DNA of 64,000 nucleotides from positions 53,446,707 to 53,510,706 of the forward strand of contig CM060174.1 of assembly GCA_030549775.1 (NCBI GenBank). Direction: 5' to 3'. Origin of the DNA: Tamarix chinensis (lineage: Eukaryota > Streptophyta > Magnoliopsida > Caryophyllales > Tamaricaceae). The first letter of the stretch is position 1, and every line of letters starts with the position of its first letter. This document shows positions 24,803 through 39,269 of this stretch, piece after piece. The position numbers were made by a program, and so were the translations under genes. The notes below the pieces were generated by a model. The model did no database searches and was not told where the DNA came from. It saw nothing but the letters and a program-made list of their open reading frames with translations.

Positions 24803-27800
24803 TGTAACACCCCCAAAATTCACTATTGAAAATTTTCTTTTAATGAAAAGGTTTAACGAATGTGAAATAACAAAACTATGAACTATGGGGATATTACTTC
24901 CATACGTAGTAACAAACCGGTTCACTCCTACCATTTTAGTACTAAGTGTTAATAATGAAAAGGATTATCATCAAACTTAAGTCAATACTGAAAACAAGAA
25001 TTCATAAAAGAACTAGAAAGTTCATAACATAGAATCAGAGTACGCGTAAAAATTTTACAATCTAAAGGAGTAATTAAAGTTCCCAAAGTAACAAAAAGTA
25101 TAGTATGATAAAATAAGGCTAAAATAAGGCGATACAGAGTAAAATGAATGAAAGATAGAGTCCGGCCAGATCACTCTTGATCCCCAAGCCAAGTCCAGGT
25201 TCAAATCTCAGTCCGTCCCAATACCTCATAAGTGTTGTAAGCATCGAATATAATATCTCCTACCTCCACGAACTCAAGTGGGACCTTCACTCGTGGGAAT
25301 GAGCAGCACCCATGAAACGGGTAGTCAATACGCTACGTACTGATTAAGGTAATCATATGGGTAAGACCAACAAGAAGCACGCAAATAAGGCCATGCAAGA
25401 GAATAAACACATAAGGTGTACATGACAATAATCCAGATTTACAAGATTAGGCCGAACTTCTATTAATGATTTATCTTCTATCACTTTTATGTTAATTCCA
25501 TGAGAGTATAGGAACCCCACTATTATAGCCGGTGGACCGAAAACACTCCATAGGAAAGAACACACGTAACTACTATTATAACTGGTGGACCAAAATCACT
25601 CAACAGGACAACAAGTACCTGACCACTATTATAGCCGGTGGAGTAGAAAATATATAAATAACCTCACTGGCTCTGACTCACATGGTGTTCCACTATAAAT
25701 AATTAGTATATTTTCATTCCTTATATTTTTGGTTCACACATTTCTCATATTAATTCCACGTGAGTACAGGAACCCCATTATTATAGCCAGCGGACCAAAA
25801 ACACTCCACAGGGCAGAACGCACCTAACCACTATCATTGCCGATGGACCGGAAAATATATATCCTCACTGGGCCCTAGCTCCATAATCTTTCACTTTAAG
25901 TGCTTAGTGTTTTATTGTATCTTATTCCACACATAACCCCAACAAGACATGCACGACCCGCTCGACTTCCCAAAATCTTGTCCCATATCTTGGGACTTTT
26001 AATTCTTCTAGTACATCCAAATATCATTTCCCACTCTTTCCTCATTACCATGAATACTCAACTCCGAGGCCCACTTTTCATATTTCAGAATCAACTTAAT
26101 ATTACTTTCTCTCTAGGGTTTTCTTTCAGGAGAACCCTAATTTGGCCTAGATGGCCCAACTTGCCTCTATCCCAAACAACTCATACTCCTCCAATTATCA
26201 CCTCACTCAATTCATCCCCGAGCACCACATTTTACTTCCCATATAATACATGTGGCCACAAAACCCTAGTTGGCCATCCCAAAACTCTAGCACCTCTCTT
26301 TTCCAATACAATGTTATTCATTCATCACTCTTACTTACCATCACCTCTTTCACATGACACATATCTAACACAACCCATGATCCTAAGACTTCCTTCCATC
26401 TTTTCCCACTCACCATGAAACCAAAACTCTTCTTTATTACCAACCTATCACTTCTCTCATCCCACACTTGACATTACATCCTCACTATCCAACTCCCATA
26501 ATTGGTCACCAAACCCTAGTTAGCTCCCAAAAAACTCTAGTATATATCCTTTCCTGTATGCCACTCACTCAACACCCAAATACATTCTTCTCACTCGAGA
26601 CTCATTTTTCCTCCATGTGACACCCCTTCCAGTCTTTATCCTCATTCTAACAATTTCCATTAATTTTTCCTCCCTTACATATTTCTCTCACTTAGGGTTT
26701 CCTCCCAAAACCCTAGTTAAATCCCCCATGCATCCTTAAATCAACCTGCGTACTATTTTTCATATATGGACTCCAATCACCCTAAAAATTCTTCCCTTTC
26801 CTTACTCAATCCTCAAATCAAATTTTTCCACGTAATAGTCATCCCCATGTAAAGGCTAACCATCCCATGCAAACCCTAGACTTCCCATGCATATTTTATC
26901 CATTCCCTTAATTTCATTCCTATTATTCCTCTTTTATCCACCCATAGGTCATAAGGTAATTAGGCAATCATTACTATTTTCTAGTCAACTCACTTTTTCT
27001 CATTATTTTCCTTTTCTCTCACAACCACATCATACTACTTAGGACCTCCTATCATGCATGTCATAAGGAGTAGTATTACATAAGCACAATTCAAGTACAA
27101 GTAATAACATCATGTTACATATAACATAAACACATGCAACTTACCTTAGCTCCATGCTTATCAAGATGTGCCACAAGAACATGATAATATAAAATATAAA
27201 GCACGCCCATTAAGCCAACACACATAGCACATTATTACACATAAAAATCCTTAACCATATCCTTACCTAATACGACACCGAGCTTGGAGCACACTCCTAC
27301 GCCTCCTTAGGGTTTTGACATGATTCGCCTATAAGAGGAAAATGTTGTGGGTTAATCTTCCTCTTACCAAAATTACCATTATTCCTACATTACCCTTATC
27401 ATAGCCTACTATTAGGGCTAATAATAGTAATAGTTGTTTTATAAATAAGATTAGGGTTACTATTCTCTAGAGTAACTAATCATGCTACTATTAATCAAAA
27501 TAGGTCTTAGTGGCTACATCGGTTTATGTTAAAGTAATTATAGAGATATTCATATTATTAAAAGTAATAGCTTCAATATTGCTAATGATAATAATAGTAG
27601 TAGTTGTAGTGATAATACTAGTATCATCCCAAATCCTAGTAATAACAATAATAGTAATAGTGATATTAGTAATATAAAAGTAGTGACCATAATGATACTA
27701 GTAATGATAATATTAGTAGTGATAGTAAGGTTAGTGATATATGAAATGTTAGCAATAATTACAAGGTAATAATAATTATAATAGTAATACTAGTAATAAT

Positions 27801-27895
27801 AGTCCCAATCTTAAGAATAATACTAATAAAGGTCTTAATAATCATAATAGTAGTAGCTTGGTGATAATATGGTTAAGTATGGTAGTAGGGATGGA

Positions 27896-27989
<94 letters not shown>

Positions 27990-27998
27990 TGATGATGA

Positions 27999-28042
<44 letters not shown>

Positions 28043-28186
28043 ATAATAATAATAATTTTGAGTATAATAATAATAATAATAATAATTGAAATGGTAATAG
28101 TAATATAAGGTTTCAAATATATATACTAATAATAAAAGTGATAATGGGTCAGAGTTAGTATTAATAGTATTAGTAAGAAAAAAATA

Positions 28187-28224
<38 letters not shown>

Positions 28225-28233
28225 TGATGATGA

Positions 28234-28277
<44 letters not shown>

Positions 28278-29829
28278 GATAATAAAGATAATCATAATAA
28301 TACTAAAGTTTTAGACCTTTATTAATAATAACATTAGTTAGAAATATTTCTGAAGTTAGGTTAAATAATAATAATGATAACATAATAGTAATAATAATAA
28401 TGGTAATAATATTATTATTATTAAGGGTAATACTATTAATATTACTAAAAATTACTAACACTTATATAAAAAGGTTTAGGGGTTGGGGAGGTTAGAATAC
28501 TACCTACGGATGGTGGTAGAACCGACGGCAGCGCACGGTGGCTGCAGCGACGACGGCAGTGGAGGGAGAAGAGAGGTGGAGAGATGTTGGTATAAGCTAG
28601 AGGAGAGGGAAGCATGGAGATATTTAGGTATGGGGAGTATAGGAAGTTCCCCTAGGTGTTTTGGAGGGTAGAGATGGTGTTAGTTGCAGTGGAATTGGTG
28701 GCAGACGATGGTAGGAAGGGTGGCGGGGTTTAATGAGGGGTTGGTCTAGAGGGGTAATTTTTACGATTGGGGTGGTTCATGCAAGGCAAACCAAGGGAGG
28801 AGGGAGGCTTAGTTTGGTAGAGGGTGATGCAGGGAATAGTTATGTGGGCGAAGAGAGTGGTGGCGATGGTCGGCGGTGACGAAACCGGCGTCTGATCAGA
28901 GTGTGGTGCAAAGGGGGAATTTTTGGACTGCAAAAACAAAGGCTTGATTATGGTTGCCTATGGGGGTATTTATAGGCCTAAATGAGGGGGAAACGACGAA
29001 GGAGGAAGAGGACAAGGGAGCAGGTGAGGCTAGACCACTGATCGACGGTGGTAGGCGATGCAGTCCCTGCCATAGCAAGGTACATTTGGTTGGGGGAGGA
29101 ATAAAAAAAATGGCAACAGGACTGTTTGGTTGGGTCGAAATTGGAAACAAAACAATGGGGGAGAGAGGAAAAGGACTCCTAGACAAAGCTAGTGGCTGCC
29201 AGAGGAATCAAGGCTGCAGGGGCTTGGGGTTGCAGGTCGTGTGGGTTGGGGTAGAAGAAGGAAGAGTTAGACCGGCAATCTAGGGGAAAAAGAAGGAAAA
29301 GAAAAAAAAAGAGGGGCGGACCAGCTGGGCGACTGAGGAAAGAAAGAAAATGATGCAGGCCTAGGCCATACGAGATGGGAAAGGGAAGAGAGGGAGGAGA
29401 GTTTGGGCCACAACGAAGGCCAGCCTAAATCAGGGGAGGAAGAGGAAAAATAAGAAAAGGAGAAAGGAGAGAAAGAAAGAAAAAGGGAAAAGAAGGAGAA
29501 AAGGAAAAGGAAGGAAAAGAAAAATAATTTGGTTGTGGTATTTAAGATATTTTTGTACTTTTGGATTGTTTATTTAAAATAATAATATTTAAAAAATAAT
29601 AATTAAACCCCTTTTTAGATTAATTTGGGCTATTTCAAATAATTTTCCTTAAATTCCATTTTAATTAGCAAAACTCCCTAACTTTTTCTAATTAAAATAT
29701 TTATTATTTTCTTCTTGATTTTCCTTAATTAATTTTCTTTTATTTTAATAAAATAATTTATTTAATTAATTTTTCTAATATATTCTTATTTGGCTATAAT
29801 TTCTAAAATTAGGGTTTTGGGGTATTTCA
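24803..29829 (-). mobile_element. Family-A solo-LTR-like element A6, 5027 bp
   Basis: Ends are TGTAACACCCCC and GGGGTATTTCA. Flanks are TTACG (24798-24802) and TTACA (29830-29834), a five-base duplication with one CG-to-CA change. It has the same layout as A4, including CTCGTGGGAATGAGCAGCAC (25291), CTACGTACT (25333), CCACTATTATAGCCGGTGGA repeats (25515-25650), arrays (27894-28276), GC-rich leader (28480-28900) and TATAAATA (minus, 28967-28974). It lies inside G2 gag. Frames at 25900-26418, 27835-28116 and 28896-29283 are not supported as genes. Confidence 0.8.
27894..28276. repeat. Compound AAT/GAT/AGT arrays in A6
   Basis: The order is AAT (27894-27957), GAT (27957-27990), AGT (27998-28041), AAT (28041-28087, interrupted), then GAT (28186-28226) and AAT (28226-28276). 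The trinucleotide switches through single-base changes without spacer. Confidence 0.95.
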
Positions 29830-29834
29830 TTACA

Positions 29835-30260
29835 AGTAAGATAACTACATCAAATTGACTATACTCAAGCAAGGATTTATTAGTGTATAAGAGTATTTTG
29901 AGAATTCAAGATATTGATGTTATTTTGTGTCATCCAAGAGAAAAATGAGCAGACTTGTGTAGATTCCTTGGAGGTATCAACTTAAACGTAAGGGAGAAGG
30001 TTGAAGATTGCATATACAGTATGTTGGAAAAATTAGTGGTATAATAACCAATTGAAGAGGAAAAAGATGACTCCCACTCCATCATCTTCTACAATTTCTG
30101 AGCCCAATCCTAGTGGAGGATTGAATTTTGAACAAAATAAGGGAGGTGGCTGAATTGAAAAAGAAAACAGAAAAACATGGGAGAAAGTGCTAGAACGCAA
30201 TGCTTCAAGTGTTGAAGTTATGACCACTTTACAAAAGATTGTCCCAATCAAAAGGCCTCA
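29835..30260 (+). pseudogene. gag relic of G2, part 2, with zinc knuckle
   Basis: Gag sequence resumes right after A6. A CCHC knuckle with C-x2-C-x4-H-x4-C spacing lies at 30201-30242 (C-F-K-C...H-F-T-K-D-C). All four ligands are present, but an internal TGA follows the second Cys. Confidence 0.78.
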
Positions 30261-31560
30261 ACTTTAAGAGAAATTTCAAGCATGAAGATATATAGTGATG
30301 ATTAGATTGAGCTAGAGGAGGAAGATAGTGATCATATAGAAAGTGCATAGAGTGAGGAATTCCAAGAGTCTTTCAATGATCAAAGGGTTGTACAATCCAA
30401 TGGTCATCTTTAACCCAACAAGATAAAATGTTCAAATCTAAATGCAAGGTGGGAGACAATTCATGCAAGATAAAAATTAATAGTATTTCATGCACCAATG
30501 TAGCAAGTGAGGAGATAGTAAATAATTTTAGCTTATATACCAGAAAGAAATCAAAACCATATTCCTAATAATGGCTCAAAAGAAAAACGGATAAGAGTTT
30601 ATAAACAAATGCTTTTAAATCTTAAACCTAGTAATTATGTTGATGATGTGTTATGTATTATACTACTAATGGATGTATTTCGTATCTTTCTTGGGAATCA
30701 ATGGCATTATGATAAATAAATAAATAAATAAATAAGTTTCTAGTGATGGAGGGCTCAATGAATACATAATTTGTAGAGGAAAAAATAATTTCAAGTTGAA
30801 TATCATATTTAGGCTAAAAACCGAACAAAAGAAGATACAAAAGGAGCATATGTTCAATTTTTTATTCCTTTCAAAGCATGACATGGAGAATGCCATCAAG
30901 CAAAAAGGAGTTTGTTATTCTTTGGGTGTGAAACAAGAAACCCTACAAAGGGAGTATGATAGCTTACAACCCTGCCTCATGAAGCTATTAGAGGAATTAT
31001 TTGATGTTTTTTCCCAAAGAGATAACACCCTAGATTACCACCATTGAGAGGAATAGAACATGTCATTGATCTCATATTAGGACTTCTCATACAAACAAGA
31101 TGGTGCATTTATGCAATCCTAAGGAGAAAAAAGAGTTTTAGAGACAAATCCAAGAGTTTATGGATGTAGGTATGTGAGAGAAAACATGAATACATGTTGT
31201 GTTCTATCTTTCTTAGTTCCTAAGATGGAAGGGACCTAGAAGAAGTGCATTAATTCAAGAACGGTAAAAAAAATCACAATCAAATACATATTTTTTATAT
31301 CAATATTGGATGATATGTTGGAGACTTGTATGATCTAAGGATCTTCTCTAAAATTGACCCAAGGATAGATTACCATCAAATTAGGGGTAGAGAAAGAGAT
31401 GAGTAAAATAGACTCTCAATTCTAAGTATGGTATTTATAAGTGGTTGGTAAAAGCACTCAAGTATGTAGCGCACCTAGAGAGCTTTATTGATAATCAAAG
31501 AGCATTTGATTTCCACTGTAAAAATTTGATGATATATTATTCTCAACAAGAGGAGAATAG
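30261..31560 (+). pseudogene. pol relic of G2 (pre-RT and truncated RT)
   Basis: 30796-31047 corresponds to the region before RT (segments ending LLEELFDVFSQR). RT sequence follows to about 31450, with LSFLVPKMEG and KITIKYIFF segments. The palm is cut just after the YKWLV segment: the next bases (31452 on) read as the far 3' end of pol, so the catalytic YxDD, RNase H and integrase are deleted. An AAAT array (30712-30737) also interrupts the region. Confidence 0.72.
30712..30737 (+). repeat. AAAT microsatellite
   Basis: About six copies of AAAT/ATAA inside the G2 pol relic. Confidence 0.9.
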
Positions 31561-31569
31561 TGCAAGTGC

Positions 31570-32345
31570 ATGTTCTATAAATTCTATAAGCCATTCATTG
31601 GCTCATTTCATATTATAGCCCATTCGTTTAGCCTTGGTGAAAGATTTTGGCCAAACTAACACACTTAGACTTGATTTCTGATTAATATTTGGTTCAAAAT
31701 TTAATTTTCTCTAATCAACTTCGGTGTGATTTTAGTGATTTATTTTGTGTTTAATTGATCATATTCATATCCCATACATTTATCACCAACTCATCCATAC
31801 CCCCACACAAATTCATCTTCAACATTCATCATCTTCAATCTCTTGAAACCCCTAATCCCCATCCATATCCTTGACTCTTGTCACTTTAATTATCACTTTT
31901 AATCCATGACTTCACTTCCATAACCACCATTAACCATCCTTTGAATTATGTTCATAATCATCTATCATAATGGACACATTCAGACCCCAAAAATCCTTTA
32001 TTTCAATCAAAACCCAAACTTTAATACACTCTTCATTACCGATGTTTTTCCCCACCATTAATTATCCCATTAACCAGAAATTAATCTAACATAAGTGCCC
32101 GCATAATTACATGTTAATACATCATTAATATCCCTTAAAATTGTTCATAAAACCCCTAATCAAAATTAGGAAAACAAAATACCCCAAACTAAAGCTCTAA
32201 CCCTCTAGTAATTCAAATTCTTCTTCTTCTTTTGATTAAATTCTTAGGTCACTTGTGTAATTTACTTATTTTTGGGTATGAATGATTCCAATATAAATCA
32301 TTGTATTTCCTTTATAAAGGACCATTTAACCTCTTTTAAACCATA
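31570..32345 (+). repeat. 3' LTR of G2 (approximate)
   Basis: It starts near TGTTCTATAAATTC, just after a purine-rich run (AACAAGAGGAGAATAG) that could be the polypurine tract. Its last 240 bases match 23842-24030. The exact edges and target duplication were not found. Confidence 0.55.
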
Positions 32346-34586
32346 AGTACTCATCTGGGATCAAATATGAATAAAAGAAGAAAAATAATGTCTTTTGAGG
32401 GGAATACAAACAACAATGGTGTGAAAATGCATGGTTTGACAATAAAAAGAATACATTCCTATGAAGAATCAAAGTTTGATCCATGATCCCATAAAAATTT
32501 GGAAAATTTTCAAGGATAAAAGTTGTATATAATTTTGATAGCTTTCTATAACATTTTAAATCATCTAATTTGGAGGTTGGATAAGAAATTTGTGACTAAC
32601 TAGCCCAAAAATGTAAGACTAGGAAAAAATGTTGAAGCCAAAATAATGCACACGACTAGCCAACCTAGTGATCCCCAATGCATAAGATTTCTTATCCAAA
32701 TCTTTTTCAAATTAAAATTTATCTTATGGATAACCTATAACACAATATAAATGCCTCAAAACCCTTCTCTAACATCTATAAATACATCACAAAATCAAGA
32801 GCCCCATCATTATAATACATTTATGGCTAATCTATGTTTTGTATACACATATAATTATTCTCCATCATAAAAATAACACCTAGAGAGTTCCTCATCTTAA
32901 ACCTCCACCCATCCACATTATTTAATTCAATCCTTCATCAAGATTTAATCTTCCCTTAATCTATCCATTGTCCATCCATCCTTTAGATTGATTTGTTTGT
33001 CCCATAATACACTAGATGAGTTCTCATAATATAAGACTTTTATTTTCTTTTTTGTTTTTTATTTTCCTAATTTTTCTATAATTAAATTTTTTCATGATGT
33101 GTGGCTAAAATTTTTGTTGTTACAATGAGATTGAAATCTTAGATTATCATTTTAGATATTAATAATGTTCTCTTTTTATATGATATTATTTATGTGTCAG
33201 TACATAAAGGTGAGATCTATTAATACCTGAATTAGAACAATAACCTTCTCACTAATGCTACAATAGTTTAATGAAAGGATTTAAATTGTTTGTTGACTAC
33301 AGTCACACTAGTTACCTTGTTCATCGAGTGTTGCACCATCATTACCCTACACTAAACCTACACACAATCTACACAGAACTAGCCCATGACTTTCCTCCGG
33401 CTCATCCATGAGCACCACTATTCTAAGACACCACTAACTTAAACACCTCCCTTACCACCAAAAAACACATTAGCTAAGTTTGATTCAAATCTTAGCATCA
33501 AATTATCTCACAAAGAAAATACTGATTTAGATCTAAAAAAAATATAGCAAAAATTGAAGGATTTATGTCCTTCACCAAGTAAGGTGAAACCAAATGTGGA
33601 AAATGAATAATCTGATTGGTTCTTTGGATATAGGGCACAATAGATCTATTAAAATAAAATATGAAGATGCATAGTTTGATAATAATAAAAATTAAGCCTC
33701 TAGGTTCATTTTACTCAAAAATTTGTTTTTATTCATAAGTTTTATCAATTTGAATGAAAAGAATATTATCCTTGGTCTTTGGCTAGCTCACTACAATATA
33801 AAACAAGATGTCTTTGCTACTACTTTTTTTGCTAGTGTTAATCTAGTTGTCGGTGGGTTTTCATACTAAATTAGGGAGGATTGTTCTTTTTCCTCTATAA
33901 AAGGTATATTTTATCAGTGTCTTTTGTATATTTTGTATCCTATTTGTTATAGATAGATATAGTTGTTACCAAATTGAATGAAAAAAAAAAGACTTTGCAT
34001 CAACTTGATTATGATGTGGTGATGCAAAATTTTAAAAATTAACAATTTAAATTAAGGAATTCAATTATAATAAGAGAAACTCTAATAATGGAAATGAAAG
34101 ATGGTCAAGATCATTGGAATCTAATGGTGAAATTGAAATAGCAAGAGAAGTAATTGGAAGATGAAATAATATGAGATAAGGCTATTTATTCCAAATATAT
34201 AGTGCCCAGAATAACCACCTAAGTATTTAAACATCATTATGTATAATAAATGTCTTATAACTACTGACCTTTAAGTCTGAAAAAAATTGGTCATCCCTAC
34301 CATGCTTAGCTTCCATTAGTTTGAAAATATAGCCATCTAAAACTCCTTATTGATATATTTCGTACATCAAACCTTCATTTTTAAGAAGTATTGACCCCAA
34401 ATCTATGATAAACAAAATCATTAAAAATTATAAGCATTTAAAAAATAGTGGCATGGTATCACACATGGGATGCATAGAAGATGGCATCCAACCAAAGATG
34501 TGTAAATGAAACAACCAAGATGAGTACCTAAGGCATGAACTTGGTTTCCTTTCTTATTTTTCCATATTGTCTTGGACTATGTGAAA

Positions 34587-34889
34587 CTAGAGGTCCATAA
34601 CCAAGACCAACATATCTAGCAAGAGTACATTCTCTAATGAGTTTTTCCTTATCCTCCACTTCTTGTGCCCTATGTCTTTGAGTGTAAGAACCAAACCTAG
34701 ATGCTTTGTCATCACAATCTCACAACCATGTTCATTTATAGGCTCTCCAAAGATCATCTTTTCATTATCTTTCCATGTTATATGCACCTTAAGTTTAAAT
34801 TTGAGAATCAATAATTTATGGTTCTTAAATATCATTAGCACATCATATAATAAGATCTTCAGGAACCATATTTCATTATTCTTCCTCAT
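34587..34889 (-). CDS. Unrecognised 100-codon open frame
   Basis: I do not recognise this frame. It starts MRKNNEIWFLKILLYDVLMI and includes KVHITWKDNEKMIFGEPINE and TKHLGLVLTLKDIGHKKWRI. The composition is mixed and charged, unlike the low-complexity frames elsewhere, and it could be a fragment of an old transposon or host exon. It is as likely chance as not: there is no splice context, no paralogue in the window, and the complementary strand is also open. Confidence 0.25.
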   Translation of the reverse strand: MRKNNEIWFLKILLYDVLMIFKNHKLLILKFKLKVHITWKDNEKMIFGEPINEHGCEIVMTKHLGLVLTLKDIGHKKWRIRKNSLENVLLLDMLVLVMDL

Positions 34890-35339
34890 GCATACATCCT
34901 AGTATTAATTCTATAGGATTAAAAGAAAATTCTAGGAAAATACTAAAGATGAAGTCACACTAATATCACCATACAACATCCATCTTTTTGTATTGTAACA
35001 TATTGTCAAAAATTAAATGAGTAAAAATAAGAAAACAATTTCCAAAGTTAAAATAGTCGTGGTTGTTCAATCAATTAAAGCAATTACAGGCTTGAAAATA
35101 ATAATTCCAGATGACAGATATTAAAAAATTTGCTCAGTAACACCCACTTGATAAGTGCCACTAATGTATCTTTATAAATGATGGCATAACATTCAAATAT
35201 TATAGTGACACCAATAGCACATTTTTAAAATTCTATCTATTTAAATTCCTTTTATTTGAAAGCATAATCGTAGAGGGAAAGTGTTAGATATCATATCATA
35301 TGGTATTAGAGAAAAATAGATATTTTTATCAATAGAAGT

Positions 35340-35396
35340 AGTAGTTAATAATAATAATAATAATTAATAATAATATTATTATATTATTATTATTGT
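35340..35396 (+). repeat. AAT/ATT microsatellite with inverted halves
   Basis: An AAT run (35346-35375) is followed by an ATT run (35376-35395), giving a self-complementary tract. Confidence 0.85.
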
Positions 35397-36056
35397 AAAA
35401 ATTGATATAAAAATCACTCTTGAACCTATATTATTGGTCTAAGAGGCATTATTGGGTACTTTTAATATGGTATTAGTTAAAAATTGATTTGATTGCATCT
35501 ATGTTGAAAAAGTATAGCTTTTAAGGACCCTTAGGACTAAATATAGGGGATATTTAAATTAGGCAAAAAACTTTACACCAAAAACCATATTGGCTTCTTA
35601 ACTATCTTTCACTTTCTTCATTCTCCCAAGAGCTACTATTTTCTTATTCCCTTTGACTTAAGGTTGCTTGTCAAGATGGAATATGAATGAAGGAGCTATT
35701 AATTATACACATTTCGCTTATAGTATACAATGTTTCTTCTTAAATCTATAAACAAGGTATATTAGTGACCTTTATTAGCACCCTTGAATGTAGAGAGATG
35801 CATAATGGTTAGAATTGTGTTCTATGTGCAATATTTGCTAAGCTCTCCACTGCTTTGATGTAGTGATGGATGAGGGGAGAGTGATTGTTCCCACATCCGT
35901 GTTAAAGAAGCAAAAAATGGAAGAATGATTTACCCAAGTAAGTGCTTGATAACAACAAGAAGTACAGTGTTGGAACATGAAGCTCATTTATAGTAACATT
36001 AAGTTATGTTAATTAGTAAGAGAAGTAAGTATGCATATTTATTTTACTACTTAGTT

Positions 36057-36087
36057 TCTTTTTCTTTTTCTTTTTCTTTTTCTTTTA
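36057..36087 (+). repeat. TTTTTC hexanucleotide array
   Basis: About five copies of TTTTTC on the plus strand, in otherwise unremarkable sequence. Confidence 0.85.
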
Positions 36088-39000
36088 ATTTTTTTAGTTT
36101 ATCATCTAATTCACTTATTTAGGATAAGCAATTGATTTGAATGAAATTGGAATCTAAATTGGTAGGAAGGTTTTATACTAAGCTTGAAGCAAAGATAAGG
36201 TGTCACCAAGTCTCAAAAATTTCTACGTATGAGTCCCATTAAATGATTGCTTGAGGGCCCTTCATTTATATAAGTTGCATTTGCTTGCTTGTTTCTTGGT
36301 TTTTATTTAAGATTTGAAGGGCTAAGATTTTAGCCATTAACTGAATCTCAACTAATTTCCCTTGAGTTTTAGTGATGATAGAGCTAAGTTTATTAGCTAG
36401 GATATTTGTAATAATTTACTCTACATTATTCATTGTAGTTTAGATTAAATTTTGAGTTTTATATTTATCTTTTTATTTTTAAGATGATATAACGTGGTTT
36501 GTTTCTTATGTATTTGTGTCGTGTTCTTTGAAGTGAATGTCAATTTGAGGAAGTTGTGAAGTTTATAGAAGAATTTACTTTGTGATGGAGCTCTTTTTCA
36601 TCATTCATGTAATTACTTGGATTAGTAGGGGCTTGTTATTTTTTATGTTTTTTTCAGTTTACCATTTGTAAGAATCAATACTTTCATTTAGGTAAAGTCA
36701 TAAATAATGGCATATTGTTACTTATAAGGGTATTCTAAAACCAATCAGATACTAGATGTGTATGATGATCATATCAAGAAGGAACTAGAAAAACTTGATG
36801 TTATACCTAGAAAATTTACCGTCTCATCATTAAAATGAATCATTGTGTCGGAAAGTTGAGCCCTAATTGTTTATTTATGTTTTAGATTTATTGTAATGTT
36901 CTAGATTTGATGTTGTTGGTGCATGTACATGGTGAAATTGGTTTGTATGATGACCAAGTAAAGACTTTAGCAGCTTTGATAATGGATAAATCAAATAGAT
37001 GATCTTGCATCACCATTAGGCTTATTTTCATCAATTCATTTCTCAAATTCATATTTATTTGTAAATTTATTGTGGCAAACGTTGTAGATTGAAATTTTAG
37101 TTTCATTTTCAAGATGCAATCCAAATCGTTTGACATAATAACTAGTTCACCATCATGTATAGATAGTTGCTCCTATATTATCTTCTATCGTTATGCATTC
37201 TAAGTTTTTTTTTGTATGATTCATGCTAAATTTAATGAAATTTTTAGTATATGAAATGTGGAGTAGCAACTGTATTTGTTAATTAACATTGAGGCCATGA
37301 TCAAGTAGTATCAACGTGACTGAAGTGCATAAAGTCTAAAAACAAGGTTAGTATAGACTTTGGCTCTCATTTGCAATTAGATAGCATAAACATGGAATGA
37401 GTTTTGTGCCTTATGCTCTTCTTCAAATTTTCAAATATCTTAGCACTATAAGGTGACTTTTTTTCTTTTTGATCATAAAATACATATATAATTCTATTTG
37501 GGGTGTTAAGATTATCTCATATAAAAGATACTCATTTACAGGTATTAATATAAGTTTAGCATTGAATGTTGTTAAGATTATCTAGTTTCCAGGTATGCCA
37601 ACAAAATAAGCATTGTCATTAATCATCGACAATATTTTATATGAACCATAATTATCTAGCTTCATCTCATTGTAGGTTCATGATATGGATAATGAAGAAA
37701 GAAAAATAGATAGGATTAATTTGAAGGATTCAAACTTAGGTTGAAGATTCAAACGAATGAGTTAAATATGTTGAAGAGTGATGATTTGAATCAGATAAAG
37801 ATGTGAAAAAATTTGTAAATTTGAATGTCTCACAAAGATGACATTCAAAGGGTCCTAATAGGAACATACAAAATAAACCTATTTGTAGAAACTCAACCTT
37901 ACAAAAATTATTGAGAATTCACTCACAACGAGAGAATTTAGCCAAGTATTTTACTTGCGCTCATTTTGAAAATCTAAACTGTGTTACAGGCATATACACA
38001 ATGGACTATATATAGTATACAAGTGGAAGTTTATTAAAACTAACTCTAACTAATTAGGGTTGTTACTAACTAACATAGGCTAGATAATAACAAAAAGGGG
38101 TTTTGGCTAACAAACATGACCATTTACTAACAACCAACCCTAACGTAGTTTAGTTGCTAACAACCTCAACTTGCCTATCAAACCCTAACCATGTACATAA
38201 GTCATTAAAAATTTATTTAATGACTAAAATTAATACAATACAATAGGTTATACACATAAAATAACAAAGCTAACAAAATTCTTAGTTATATAAAATGATA
38301 ATTAGGTGTTTAATTGAATCTTGAAGCTTTGTCATCCATGTGCATAAAGGCTTGTATTGTATTGAGTTGTCTTGTAATACTTGTATTTTATTGTTTCATC
38401 GTGTTTTTACCCTTCTTACAAACATGTCACAATCCTATAAGAATTACTTGAGAAAGCATTAGAAACATTAAGGTTTTGTAGAATATTTTTAAGAACCTTA
38501 AGAACAATTGGTACCATTAACAAGAATGTTAAGTCTTCAAATTTTTGAGTGTCATTAGATGCTCCTACATCTGTTCATGTCTACGTTCATTTACTTAACC
38601 AAAAAAATTCACGGCCACATCACCTTTATCAAACATATTCACCCTTCTATGCTCAACAATCTTCATGTCACTGGTACAAAAAATAATTTTTTAACAATTA
38701 TTTTTTATCATCATTTTACATTTTGTCATTCTTAAATACAATGACAATTAATAATAAATAAATAAATAAAACTATCGTTAAACAATAGACCTTTTGAGGC
38801 GAATGGCGTTGCACTAAACTAGCTTTGAATGACCATTTAAAACTATTTTTTCACACTTTTGACAAGCATAGACAATGGTGCCTATGAAAAGGCTAGGGAA
38901 AGTAAAAATACAATAGTAGTTTTTTCACCCATGTAGCCATTAGATGAACTTGTTTAGGCAAAATTCCTAAACAACTACCTTTTTTAATATAGATGGGAAA

Positions 39001-39269
39001 GCAATAGAAATAAAATACAGCGATCGAAAAAGATAGCATAAGAGGAAGAAAAAACTTAAAAGAATGCCTGCACATTGTAAACCACCTCGTTGATTCTGTA
39101 AGGAAAATCTTCTTGCCTATTCTTGATCCAGAACCCGATCCTCATTTTAACTAGCATAACCATCCATCTAACGCAAACTTATTGATTTTTGAACACTATC
39201 TTGTTTTTGTACTCCCAAATAACTCTCATTAGTGCAAAAAAAATGTAGCTTTCCAAATTTTATCCCTAA

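Larger units (their letters stand above)
32346..38999. other. AT-rich intergenic stretch without a recognised gene
   Basis: Short frames only. The phrase ACTAACTAACATAGGCTAGA near 38068 resembles ACTAACTAGCATAGGCTAAA near 58783, each about 70 bp from a TATATA run, which suggests two copies of an unassigned LTR or MITE. A CACTGGTACAAAAAATAA string at 38669 resembles a CACTA-type terminus but has no partner. Confidence 0.5.

Noticed and set aside
25900..26418. 172-codon frame, the longest in the window
   Set aside because: It runs through the CT-rich noncoding body of A6; A4 and A5 do not keep the frame, and the composition is Pro/Ser/Thr/Leu-rich.
38669..38700. CACTGGTACAAAAAATAA, like the terminus of a CACTA element
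   Set aside because: No inverted partner and no 3-bp duplication pair could be found nearby.
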